Source of the DNA: Bacteroidales bacterium
GTDB taxonomy: Bacteria; Bacteroidota; Bacteroidia; Bacteroidales; GCA-2711565
Assembly: GCA_029938505.1 (NCBI GenBank)
Contig: JAOZUV010000006.1
Span: 1-17,858 of the forward strand
Length of the DNA stretch: 17,858 bases
Direction: 5' to 3'
The notes beneath the pieces were generated by a model. The model had not been told where the DNA came from and searched no databases. It saw only the letters and a program-made list of their open reading frames with translations. The stretch's first letter is position 1. Each line of letters starts with the position of its first letter. This document shows, one piece after another, positions 1-6,904 of the stretch. Both the position numbers and the translations under genes were made by a program.

Positions 1-343
1 ATGCCTGCTGTATTTGCTCATTTTCTTCAATTTTTCCTTTTGGGAGATCCCATTTTGAGAAACGACGGATCATCAACAATTCACCCTTGGGATTCACAAC
101 CAGACCACCTGCAGCTCCTACTAATTTAAAATTTGAGAAAAATTTATACACAAATGCATTTAATTCATTTTTAACTAAAAAAAATAAATTTCGACTGGAC
201 TCCTCTGCAATAAATTTTTGATAAGTTGGAAAAATATCTTCCAATTGATTCGTATCAATTAACAAATCTTCAGTAGAAGTTTTACAGTTTTTTAAATTTT
301 CTGTAAATATAATTGCTCGGTGCTGATTAAAAACTTTATACAT
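1..343 (-). CDS. NUDIX hydrolase, C-terminally truncated by window edge
   Basis: Reading the minus strand from the ATG at 343 gives an open frame of 114 codons that leaves the window without a stop. It starts MYKVFNQHRAIIFT. Near the edge it reads GAAGGLVVNPKGELLMIRR and then WDLPKGKIEENE. The last part is the beginning of a Nudix box (G-x5-E-x7-REUXEE), so the catalytic RE..EE part lies outside the window. NUDIX enzymes hydrolyse nucleoside diphosphates linked to another group; the substrate cannot be told here. The first roughly 80 residues precede the Nudix fold and look like the N-terminal extension I remember from Bacteroidota Nudix proteins encoded next to pyrE. The gene is divergent from pyrE with 7 bp between start codons, so its promoter must lie inside the pyrE coding region. 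Confidence 0.85.
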   Translation of the reverse strand, partial: MYKVFNQHRAIIFTENLKNCKTSTEDLLIDTNQLEDIFPTYQKFIAEESSRNLFFLVKNELNAFVYKFFSNFKLVGAAGGLVVNPKGELLMIRRFSKWDLPKGKIEENEQIQQA

Positions 344-346
344 TTG
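313..346 (+). promoter_or_regulatory. Candidate pyrE promoter inside the NUDIX 5' end
   Basis: TACATTTG at 339-346 fits the Bacteroidota -7 consensus TAnnTTTG exactly. A TTG at 313-315 could be the -33 element, with a 23-bp spacer that is slightly long. The expected transcription start is about 5-7 bases after the element, at or next to the pyrE ATG (351), which would make the mRNA nearly leaderless. The element overlaps the start codon of the divergent NUDIX gene. Confidence 0.5.
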
Positions 347-350
347 CAAT

Positions 351-992
351 ATGAAAATTAATGTAGAAGTAGCAAAAAGTGTTTCTGAATATCTTTTGCA
401 AATTAAAGCAATTAAATTGGATGTTAACAATCCTTTTACTTGGGCAAGTGGTATTAAATCACCCATTTATTGTGACAATCGCTTAACATTGTCTTACCCA
501 GCCATACGTACATATATACGTCAACAATTTGTTGAACTTATAAGTGAAGAGTTTGGATCAGTTGATGTTATTGCCGGAGTAGCCACTGGAGCCATTGCTA
601 TCGGAGCACTTGTTGCTCAAGAACTTGGTTTACCTTTTGTTTATATCCGTTCATCACAAAAAGCACATGGTTTAACAAACCAAATTGAAGGTAAAATTGA
701 AGCTGGACAAAATGTTGTTGTGATTGAAGATTTAATATCAACAGGTAAAAGCAGTCTTTTGGCAGTTCAAGCATTGAAAGGAGCCGGTTGTAATGTGAAA
801 GGAATGGCTGCTATTTTTACTTACGACCTACCAGTAGCCAAAGAAAATTTCGAAAAAGAAGATTGCAATCTTTTTACTCTTGCAAACTATGATAATTTAG
901 TTCGCAAGGCTGTAGAGAGTAACTATATTTCCGATTCAGATATCCACAAATTAGTTAAATGGCGTGAGAATCCTCAGGAATGGGGCAAATAA
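351..992 (+). CDS. pyrE: Orotate phosphoribosyltransferase
   Basis: This enzyme condenses orotate with PRPP to give OMP, step five of de novo UMP synthesis, in the cytoplasm. At 213 residues it has normal length. Visible marks are the N-terminal substrate region NPFTWASGIKSPIYCDNR (about 27-44), the catalytic loop with KAHG (about 104-107), and the PRPP-binding motif VVVIEDLISTGKSS (about 122-135). The ATG at 351 gives the N-terminus expected from homologues; no Shine-Dalgarno sequence is visible. It diverges from a NUDIX gene with a 7-bp gap and is followed 10 bp after its stop by a small SRPBCC gene, probably co-transcribed. No PyrR-type attenuator or other pyrimidine-control element is visible upstream. 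Confidence 0.97.
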   Translation: MKINVEVAKSVSEYLLQIKAIKLDVNNPFTWASGIKSPIYCDNRLTLSYPAIRTYIRQQFVELISEEFGSVDVIAGVATGAIAIGALVAQELGLPFVYIRSSQKAHGLTNQIEGKIEAGQNVVVIEDLISTGKSSLLAVQALKGAGCNVKGMAAIFTYDLPVAKENFEKEDCNLFTLANYDNLVRKAVESNYISDSDIHKLVKWRENPQEWGK

Positions 993-1002
993 AATTCAGA
1001 TT

Positions 1003-1410
1003 GTGAAAATAAAAAGCGATCCTAAAGAACTAAATAAATCAGCTAAGTCAGTTTTTGAATTCCTTACAGATTTCAGAAATTTTGAAAAGTTGATGCCTGA
1101 ACAAATTGATAATTGGCAAGCTGATGTTGAAACTTGTTCCTTTGAAATAAAAGGTATGGCAAACATTCAGCTTCGGATGGTTGAAAAAAAAGCACCTGAA
1201 TTTTTAAAAATTGTGGCCGAAGGAAAAACTCCTTTTCCATTTTTTTTAATGACTCGCCTTCAAAAGAAATCAGAGAATTTAACCGAGAGTTCTTTTGAAA
1301 TTGATGCTGATGTGAATCCTGTGATGAGTATGATGGTTAAACGCCCATTGGAAAATTTGGTGAACATCATGAATGATAAATTGAAGGAACATATTGACCA
1401 AGCTGATTAA
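1003..1410 (+). CDS. SRPBCC (START/Bet v 1-like) family protein
   Basis: From a GTG start at 1003 the product is 135 residues, MKIKSDPKELNKSAKSVFEF onward. The pattern is that of small SRPBCC-fold proteins: an early helix with VFEFLTDFRNFEKLMPEQI, then alternating strands (CSFEIKGMANIQLRMVEK), and a long C-terminal helix (RPLENLVNIMNDKLKEHI). These proteins have a deep hydrophobic pocket; many bind lipids or small ligands, but no ligand can be assigned. The same frame is open back to a GTG at 964, which would overlap pyrE by 29 bases and add 13 residues of poor character (MRILRNGANKIQI). I prefer 1003 because it lies 10 bp after the pyrE stop and removes the overlap. A pyrE-SRPBCC pairing is familiar to me in Bacteroidota. 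Its stop is 2 bp from that of the convergent birA. Confidence 0.8.
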   Translation: MKIKSDPKELNKSAKSVFEFLTDFRNFEKLMPEQIDNWQADVETCSFEIKGMANIQLRMVEKKAPEFLKIVAEGKTPFPFFLMTRLQKKSENLTESSFEIDADVNPVMSMMVKRPLENLVNIMNDKLKEHIDQAD

Positions 1411-1412
1411 GC

Positions 1413-2168
1413 TTAAATGATAAACGCAATTTCTTTCAAATCACAACAATACTTTTTAGCTTCATTGGATTCAAGACAAAGCTTGCCATATTCGTCTATT
1501 CCAGTTATTTTAGCACTAATCGTTTTTTGATCAATCTTATATTTTTCAAAAAGACCAAAACGATAGAGTTTCTTCAAGTATTCTTCATTTATTTTATTTC
1601 TATCCCGCATTAAACCTCTAAATCGAAAATTAATACAATCACAGAGTCTGTTTAAAGTCCAATCCAAATCAGATTCTTTTTTAGAAAGCATTTTAAGAGA
1701 GACAGGATTAGGTGCATCACTCAGAAATTTAGTTTGGTTTACATTCAATCCTACCCCAATTATAGAATACATCATTTCATCTCCCTGTATAGAATTATTG
1801 ATCAAAATGCCCGCAATTTTTTTATCTTCAACATACACATCATTGGGCCATTTGATTTTCACTTGTTTTCGTGGGATTAACTCTTTCACAAGATCAGCAA
1901 TAGCTAAAGAGACAACTTTATTTAATAAAAATTGTTCTTGAGGTTTTATAAAGCCTGGACACAAACAAAAACTCAGGCAAAGATTTTTACCTATTTCACT
2001 TTCCCATTGATTGTCATCCAATCCTTTTCCATTCTCCTGATAAGCGGTCACAACTACAGAGCCCTCTTCAAGTTTATCTTGATCTTTCATCTCAATAGCA
2101 GTTGCATTGGTTGATTCAAGTTCATCAAAATATAAAATTTGCTTTCCAAGTACGTTTTTGTATATCAT
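1413..2168 (-). CDS. birA: Biotin--[acetyl-CoA-carboxylase] ligase (group I, no HTH domain)
   Basis: The protein activates biotin with ATP and transfers it to the biotin carboxyl carrier lysine, here presumably that of acetyl-CoA carboxylase. At 251 residues it lacks the N-terminal winged-helix domain of E. coli BirA, so it should not be a repressor. Visible motifs are ESTN (18-21), KWPNDV (106-111), KKIAGILI with the expected catalytic lysine at 117, GVGLNVNQ (about 138-145), and a C-terminal SH3-like domain (about 215-251). The biotinyl-AMP loop, usually GRGR-x-G, reads GKGLDDNQW (47-55), an unusual variant. The gene is divergent from rsfS and convergent with the SRPBCC gene. Confidence 0.94.
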   Translation of the reverse strand: MIYKNVLGKQILYFDELESTNATAIEMKDQDKLEEGSVVVTAYQENGKGLDDNQWESEIGKNLCLSFCLCPGFIKPQEQFLLNKVVSLAIADLVKELIPRKQVKIKWPNDVYVEDKKIAGILINNSIQGDEMMYSIIGVGLNVNQTKFLSDAPNPVSLKMLSKKESDLDWTLNRLCDCINFRFRGLMRDRNKINEEYLKKLYRFGLFEKYKIDQKTISAKITGIDEYGKLCLESNEAKKYCCDLKEIAFII

Positions 2169-2195
2169 CTGAGTTTTTAGTAATATGTAAATTTA

Positions 2196-2203
2196 CAAAT
2201 CTA
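2196..2203 (-). promoter_or_regulatory. Candidate birA -7 promoter element
   Basis: On the minus strand this reads TAGATTTG, an exact match to the Bacteroidota -7 consensus TAnnTTTG. It lies 28 bp before the birA start codon, which predicts a leader of about 20 nt. No clear -33 TTTG is seen; a perfect palindrome (2223-2234) occupies that place. Confidence 0.5.
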
Positions 2204-2222
2204 ATTGAAGAAAGAAAAGTTA

Positions 2223-2234
2223 GTTTACGTAAAC
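2223..2234. promoter_or_regulatory. Perfect 12-bp palindrome between birA and rsfS
   Basis: GTTTACGTAAAC is a perfect 12-bp palindrome near the middle of the 129-bp divergent region. It is where the birA -33 element would be and about 35 bp before the rsfS -7 element. This placement suits an operator acting on one or both genes, but no binding protein can be named. Confidence 0.35.
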
Positions 2235-2268
2235 ACATTAAATGCTAAGAAAGATATTTAAAAATACT

Positions 2269-2276
2269 TATTTTTG
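2269..2276 (+). promoter_or_regulatory. Candidate promoter of the rsfS-ftsH-cdsA-psd operon
   Basis: TATTTTTG is an exact match to TAnnTTTG and lies 21 bp before the rsfS ATG, predicting a leader of about 15 nt. A -33 TTTG is not obvious. It is the only strong candidate upstream of the five-gene operon. Confidence 0.5.
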
Positions 2277-2297
2277 TGTAGTTAAATCGCTTTATAC

Positions 2298-2666
2298 ATG
2301 GCTAAAAAAAAGAGAATTCTTACAACAGTTGATTTTGCAATTCAGGGAGCACAAGAAAAAAAAGGGAAGCAAATTGCAAAACTCGATCTTCGTAATACTT
2401 CAAATTCGGTAACAAATCATTTTGTTATTTGCCATGGAACTTCAAAGCCACATATCGAAGCCATTGCTGATTCAGTAATAGAGTTTGTGAAGAAAAATAC
2501 AGGAGAAATTCCAAAACACAAAGAAGGCTTCACAAATGCGGAATGGATTTTGATTGACTACTTTGATGTTGTGATTCATATTTTTCAGGAAGCTACCCGA
2601 AGATTTTATAAATTAGAAGATTTGTGGGCGGATGCTGAAATTCAGTATATTGAAAGCGATGAATAA
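2298..2666 (+). CDS. rsfS: Ribosome silencing factor RsfS (Iojap/YbeB)
   Basis: The protein has 122 residues, a normal length for RsfS. Family members bind uL14 on the 50S subunit and block joining with 30S, damping translation when nutrients are short. The conserved C-terminal block is clear: GFTNAEWILIDYFDVVIHIF (77-96), then EATRRFYKLEDLW (98-110), along with NHFVICHGTS (40-49). The charged MAKKKR start is plausible, and the ATG at 2298 is the first in frame. It is the first gene of an operon with ftsH, 38 bp upstream of it, and is divergent from birA. The rsfS-ftsH neighbourhood is common in Bacteroidota. Confidence 0.95.
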   Translation: MAKKKRILTTVDFAIQGAQEKKGKQIAKLDLRNTSNSVTNHFVICHGTSKPHIEAIADSVIEFVKKNTGEIPKHKEGFTNAEWILIDYFDVVIHIFQEATRRFYKLEDLWADAEIQYIESDE

Positions 2667-2704
2667 TTTTTATTAATATTGACGATAATTTAGACCAAGA
2701 CATA

Positions 2705-4747
2705 ATGGCAGAAAAAAAAGCTGGAAAAAGTAAAACACCACTTCCAAAAAAACCAAAATTTAATTTTTACTGGATTTATGGAGGATTAGCTATATTGTTT
2801 ATAGGAATCCAATTTATAAACTTTGGAAGTGGGGCAAAAACAGCCAATTGGGGCGAAGTAAAAATGATGCTAGAAGATGGAGACATCAACAAAATTGTTC
2901 TCGTAAATAAAGAGTTTGCCGAAGTATTTATTAAAAAGGATCGTTTATCAAAACCAAAATATGAAAAAGTAAAAGGTGGCGGCTTTGGTGCCAATAACCC
3001 AAATTATATTTATTATATCATTTCACCAGATAAATTTGAGGAAAAGATAGAAGCAAGCCAGATAAACTCTTCCTACGACAAAATATATATTACTAATGAA
3101 ACCAGAAAAAACTGGGGCGGAGATATTCTAGGTTGGATATTCCCAATCTTAATATTAGTAGCAGCTTGGTTCTTCATCATGCGTATGATGAGTAAAAATT
3201 CTGGTGGTGCTGGAGGACAAATTTTTAATATAGGAAAATCAAAAGCCCAATTATTTGATCAAGGAGCAAGCATAAACATTAATTTTAGTGATGTTGCCGG
3301 ATTAGAAGAGGCTAAAATTGAAATTATGGAAATCGTTGATTTCCTAAAAAAACCTTCAAAATATACTGAGTTGGGTGGTAAAATTCCAAAAGGAGCACTT
3401 TTAGTTGGACCTCCCGGTACAGGTAAAACCTTACTTGCCAAAGCAGTGGCCGGTGAAGCTAATGTTCCATTTTTCTCGATTTCGGGTTCTGACTTTGTAG
3501 AAATGTTTGTTGGTGTTGGAGCCTCACGTGTACGTGATTTATTCAAACAAGCGAAAGAAAAAGCACCTTGTATAGTTTTCATCGACGAAATTGATGCCAT
3601 TGGTCGTGCCCGTGGCAAAAATGCCATGACTGGAGCAAATGACGAAAGAGAAAACACACTTAACCAACTTCTTACAGAGATGGATGGTTTTGCAACCAAT
3701 ACAGGAGTAATTATCTTAGCTGCTACTAACCGTGCAGATATACTTGATCGTGCTTTAATGCGTGCAGGTCGTTTTGATCGCCAAATACATGTTGAGCTTC
3801 CGGATTTAGAAGAGCGTAAAGCTATTTTCAAGGTCCATATGAAACCTCTGAAAGTAAATAACACTGCAAAAGTTGATTTTCTAGCAAAACAAACTCCAGG
3901 ATTTTCTGGGGCAGATATTGCCAATGTTTGTAATGAATCAGCTTTGATTTGTGCTCGAAAAAATAAAAAAATTATTGACAAACAAGATTTCATGGATGCT
4001 ATTGATCGTATCATTGGTGGACTGGAAAAAAGAAATAAAATTATCTCGAAACATGAGAAAAAAGTAATCGCTTTTCACGAATCAGGTCATGCTTCGGTAA
4101 GCTGGTTATTGGAACATGCCCATCCATTAGTGAAAGTAACCATCGTACCTCGTGGAAAAGCTTTAGGTGCAGCCTGGTATCTTCCTGAAGAACGTCAGAT
4201 TACTACTTTCGATCAAATGTTTGATGAAATGTGTGCTGCCTTAGGAGGCCGTGCTGCCGAAAAAATTATTTTTGGTAAAGTATCAACTGGGGCTTTGAAT
4301 GACCTAGAAAAAGTAACCAAACAAGCTTTTGCAATGGTTACTTATTTTGGATTGAATAAAGAAATTGGAAACATCAGTTATTATGATTCCAGTGGACAAT
4401 CGGAATATTCATTCCACAAACCATTTAGCGAAAAAACAGCAGAAACTATTGATAAAGAAATTAGCAAATTGGTTGAATCTGCTTATGATCGTGCGAAAAA
4501 ACTTCTTACTGAAAACAAAGAAAAGCTTGAACAATTAGCTGCTGTTTTATTAGATCGTGAGGTTATTTTTAGTGAAGACTTAGAAAGCGTATTTGGCAAA
4601 CGTCCTTTTGAAGATAGAAACAAAGAAGAAGAAGATATTGTTGTAGCCAAGGCTAAGCCTAAGAAAAAAGTACCAACAAAAAAAGCGCTACCTAAAGCTA
4701 AAGTTAAAGTTAAAAAAGAGCCTAAGAAAAAAGAAGATAAAGCATAA
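2705..4747 (+). CDS. ftsH: ATP-dependent zinc metalloprotease FtsH
   Basis: FtsH is a hexameric AAA+ protease in the inner membrane that extracts and degrades membrane and regulatory proteins. The 680-residue sequence is complete: TM1 at about 22-40, a periplasmic domain, TM2 at about 141-160, Walker A GPPGTGKT (235-242), Walker B VFIDEIDAIG (291-300), the second region of homology with arginine fingers R356 and R359, and the zinc site HESGH (458-462) with a probable third ligand D533 in GALNDLEK. The N-terminus is Lys-rich (MAEKKAGKSK). An extra C-terminal tail (about 648-680) is almost only Lys, Pro, Ala and Val; it is likely disordered and may touch nucleic acid or ribosomes, but that is inference. 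It sits 10 bp before the LUD gene in an operon with cdsA and psd. Confidence 0.98.
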   Translation: MAEKKAGKSKTPLPKKPKFNFYWIYGGLAILFIGIQFINFGSGAKTANWGEVKMMLEDGDINKIVLVNKEFAEVFIKKDRLSKPKYEKVKGGGFGANNPNYIYYIISPDKFEEKIEASQINSSYDKIYITNETRKNWGGDILGWIFPILILVAAWFFIMRMMSKNSGGAGGQIFNIGKSKAQLFDQGASININFSDVAGLEEAKIEIMEIVDFLKKPSKYTELGGKIPKGALLVGPPGTGKTLLAKAVAGEANVPFFSISGSDFVEMFVGVGASRVRDLFKQAKEKAPCIVFIDEIDAIGRARGKNAMTGANDERENTLNQLLTEMDGFATNTGVIILAATNRADILDRALMRAGRFDRQIHVELPDLEERKAIFKVHMKPLKVNNTAKVDFLAKQTPGFSGADIANVCNESALICARKNKKIIDKQDFMDAIDRIIGGLEKRNKIISKHEKKVIAFHESGHASVSWLLEHAHPLVKVTIVPRGKALGAAWYLPEERQITTFDQMFDEMCAALGGRAAEKIIFGKVSTGALNDLEKVTKQAFAMVTYFGLNKEIGNISYYDSSGQSEYSFHKPFSEKTAETIDKEISKLVESAYDRAKKLLTENKEKLEQLAAVLLDREVIFSEDLESVFGKRPFEDRNKEEEDIVVAKAKPKKKVPTKKALPKAKVKVKKEPKKKEDKA

Positions 4748-4757
4748 AACTTTATTC

Positions 4758-5408
4758 ATGGAAGAAAGCACATCAAGAGAGAAAGTCCTTAAAAAAATCC
4801 GGAATGCTTTGATAAGCAAGAAGGAAAACCCTTTTCAAGATATTGATTTTGAATCGTCGGTTTATACAAAAATAGAGGATGCACTTGATGTTACTTTTGC
4901 CACTGAGTTTATTAAAGTTGCTGGCAAGTTTGTATACTGCGAAAGCCGCAAAGATTTTCTGCAAAAACTAAAAATGCTAATGAATGAAAACTTTTGGGGA
5001 GCTGTATTTTGTAAAGATCAAGAGATTCAAGCCATGCTTACCAAAGGAGATATTTCATTTCAATTCGAAGAAAAAGATTTTGACAGTTTAAAAGTAGGAA
5101 TTACAGCCTGCGAATATCTAATTGCTCGTTTAGGAAGCATTGTTATCAGCTCAAAAAATGATAGTGGTCGCAAATTACATTTCTTCCCAGAAATTCATAT
5201 TGTGATGGCCTACACTTCACAGTTAGTCCCTGATATTAAAGATGCTATTCTTGGATTGCAAAAAAAATATGGTGATGATTATCCCTCAATGATGACATTC
5301 ATAACAGGACCTAGTCGAACTGCAGATATTGAAAAAACCTTGGTTATGGGAGCCCATGGTCCAAAAGATGTTTATGTTTTTCTAATTGACGATCAACCAT
5401 ACCCTTAA
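4758..5408 (+). CDS. LUD domain protein (LutC/YkgG family)
   Basis: The product has 216 residues and ends in the signature of the LUD (lactate utilisation domain, DUF162) fold: GPSRTADIEKTLVMGAHGP at 184-202, followed by a hydrophobic strand. Mid-protein ITACEYLIARLGSIVISS (about 115-132) fits the family too. In classical LutABC operons the LutC protein helps oxidise L-lactate, but here there is no lutA or lutB. The gene lies instead between ftsH (10 bp) and cdsA (11 bp) and must be co-transcribed with them. Its role is unknown. The LUD fold is related to the ISOCOT sugar-phosphate isomerase and acyl-CoA transferase folds, so a metabolic-sensor or acyl-handling role is possible but unproven. 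Confidence 0.85.
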   Translation: MEESTSREKVLKKIRNALISKKENPFQDIDFESSVYTKIEDALDVTFATEFIKVAGKFVYCESRKDFLQKLKMLMNENFWGAVFCKDQEIQAMLTKGDISFQFEEKDFDSLKVGITACEYLIARLGSIVISSKNDSGRKLHFFPEIHIVMAYTSQLVPDIKDAILGLQKKYGDDYPSMMTFITGPSRTADIEKTLVMGAHGPKDVYVFLIDDQPYP

Positions 5409-5419
5409 AAAAATTTACT

Positions 5420-6238
5420 TTGAAAAACTTAATTACCCGAGCAATCACAGGAGCCGTATTTTTAGTTGTAGTCGTTGGAGCTATTCTTACTGGCCCAAAT
5501 GCATTTACTATTCTCTGTTTTTTATTTGCAGCAATTGGTTTGAATGAATACACTAAACTAAAATCAGAACTGTTCAGAAAATTTTTTAATAGAATTCTTT
5601 TTGTTTTTGCTGGCCTCATTATTTTTCTTACACTCAGTTTACCATCATTAGAAATCCTCCCTTTTAGCACCAGTATTTGGGGATTTTCTATTATAATAAT
5701 TTGTTTGGTTTATGCGTTGATAAGCGAGAAGAGCAAGCCATTTTCATATTTTTCAGAATTCTTTTTTGGTTTAGTTTACGTTGCAATTCCATTTGCTCTT
5801 TTAGCATCTTTTCATTTTTTAAATGATTTACAAATTGAAGATAATGAGCTTTTATTAGGGTTTTTTATCATTTTATGGTGTAATGATGTATTTGCTTATT
5901 TAGTGGGTTCAGCTATCGGAAAAACAAAACTAGCCGTTAAAATTTCTCCCAAGAAAACATGGGAAGGAACTATTGGGGGTATTGTACTTTCTATTATATC
6001 TGCCTTTATTATTTCCAAATACTTTTTTAGTTTGGATGTTATAAACTGGTTGGTACTTGGTTTATTAATAAGTATCTTTGCCACGCTCGGTGATTTACTG
6101 GAATCTAAGTTTAAACGACAAGCGGGAATTAAAGACAGCGGAAATATAATGCCTGGTCATGGTGGGGTTCTCGATCGCTTTGATGGTATGATTTTGGCAG
6201 CTCCAGTAGTCTATATTTATTTATCAATTGTGTTGTAA
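5420..6238 (+). CDS. cdsA: Phosphatidate cytidylyltransferase
   Basis: CdsA makes CDP-diacylglycerol from phosphatidate and CTP, the branch point of phospholipid synthesis, in the inner membrane. The 272-residue protein is mostly hydrophobic helices, with the first from about residue 10. It carries the full CDS signature at 229-257, starting SKFKRQAGIKDSGN and ending PGHGGVLDRFDGM, with the metal-binding Asp residues. The start is TTG at 5420, giving MKNLITRAITGAV, which is the usual N-terminus of Bacteroidota CdsA; no ATG in frame fits. It follows the LUD gene by 11 bp and precedes psd by 3 bp. Confidence 0.95.
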   Translation: MKNLITRAITGAVFLVVVVGAILTGPNAFTILCFLFAAIGLNEYTKLKSELFRKFFNRILFVFAGLIIFLTLSLPSLEILPFSTSIWGFSIIIICLVYALISEKSKPFSYFSEFFFGLVYVAIPFALLASFHFLNDLQIEDNELLLGFFIILWCNDVFAYLVGSAIGKTKLAVKISPKKTWEGTIGGIVLSIISAFIISKYFFSLDVINWLVLGLLISIFATLGDLLESKFKRQAGIKDSGNIMPGHGGVLDRFDGMILAAPVVYIYLSIVL

Positions 6239-6241
6239 TCT

Positions 6242-6901
6242 ATGAAGATCCATAAAGAAGGTTATCCGTCAATTATCATTGCCGGCCTTTTTGTAGCACT
6301 ACTTGTGTCTGCCTCTTACTATTTTTTTCCTGAACTATCCATTTTACATTGCATTTCATCATCAATTGGTCTTGTTTTTTTCATACTTATTGTTCGTTTT
6401 TTCAGGGTTCCTTCAAGACAAGTTGAATTGGATGAAAATGCTATAATTTCTGCTGCAGATGGAACTGTTGTCGCCATTGAAGAGGTTTTTGATAAAGAAT
6501 ATTTCAACGAAAAAAGAATACAGATTTCTGTTTTTATGTCGCCATTTAATGTACACGTAAATTATTATCCTTTTAGTGGAATCATAAAAAGAGCTATTCA
6601 TAAACCAGGAAAACATATGCCTGCTTACAAAGCAAAATCATCTATGGAAAATGAGCAAAGCAGCATCGTAATTGAACATAAAAACAAACAAGAAGTATTG
6701 CTTAGACAAATAGCTGGGATGTTGGCACGCAGGATAGTTTTTTATTCAAAAGAAAAACAAGAGGCTAAACAAGGAGAAGAAATAGGAATAATAAAATTCG
6801 GTTCTCGAGTTGATTTACTCCTCCCCCTTTCTGCAAAGATAAATGTTAAATTACAGCAAAAAGTAAGTGCAAAACTAGATGTAATTGCTTACTTCAATTA
6901 G
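6242..6901 (+). CDS. psd: Phosphatidylserine decarboxylase proenzyme (short, Bacteroidota/archaeal type)
   Basis: This enzyme decarboxylates phosphatidylserine to phosphatidylethanolamine. The 219-residue sequence belongs to the short Psd type. It has two hydrophobic segments (about 10-30 and 38-53), the core motif SAADGTVVAIEEV (70-82), ISVFMSPFNVHVNYYPFSG (95-113), and the self-cleavage site in KFGSRVDLLLP (185-195). S188 is expected to become the pyruvoyl group, giving a large beta and a small alpha chain. It begins 3 bp after the cdsA stop, so the two are translationally close. The phosphatidylserine synthase that should act between CdsA and Psd is not in this window. The stop is 3 bp from the stop of the convergent HAD gene, and no terminator is seen. 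Confidence 0.93.
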   Translation: MKIHKEGYPSIIIAGLFVALLVSASYYFFPELSILHCISSSIGLVFFILIVRFFRVPSRQVELDENAIISAADGTVVAIEEVFDKEYFNEKRIQISVFMSPFNVHVNYYPFSGIIKRAIHKPGKHMPAYKAKSSMENEQSSIVIEHKNKQEVLLRQIAGMLARRIVFYSKEKQEAKQGEEIGIIKFGSRVDLLLPLSAKINVKLQQKVSAKLDVIAYFN

Positions 6902-6904
6902 GAT

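Noticed and set aside
964..1002. Upstream GTG start for the SRPBCC gene
   Set aside because: It would overlap pyrE by 29 bases and add a non-conserved-looking N-terminus; the GTG at 1003 fits better.
2223..2234. Classical BirA (biotin) operator
   Set aside because: The half-sites face the opposite way and lack the long spacer of known BirA operators, and this BirA has no DNA-binding domain.
3259..4014. 251-codon open frame antisense to ftsH
   Set aside because: It lies wholly opposite the conserved AAA+ coding region, which fully explains the DNA, and its translation matches no family pattern.
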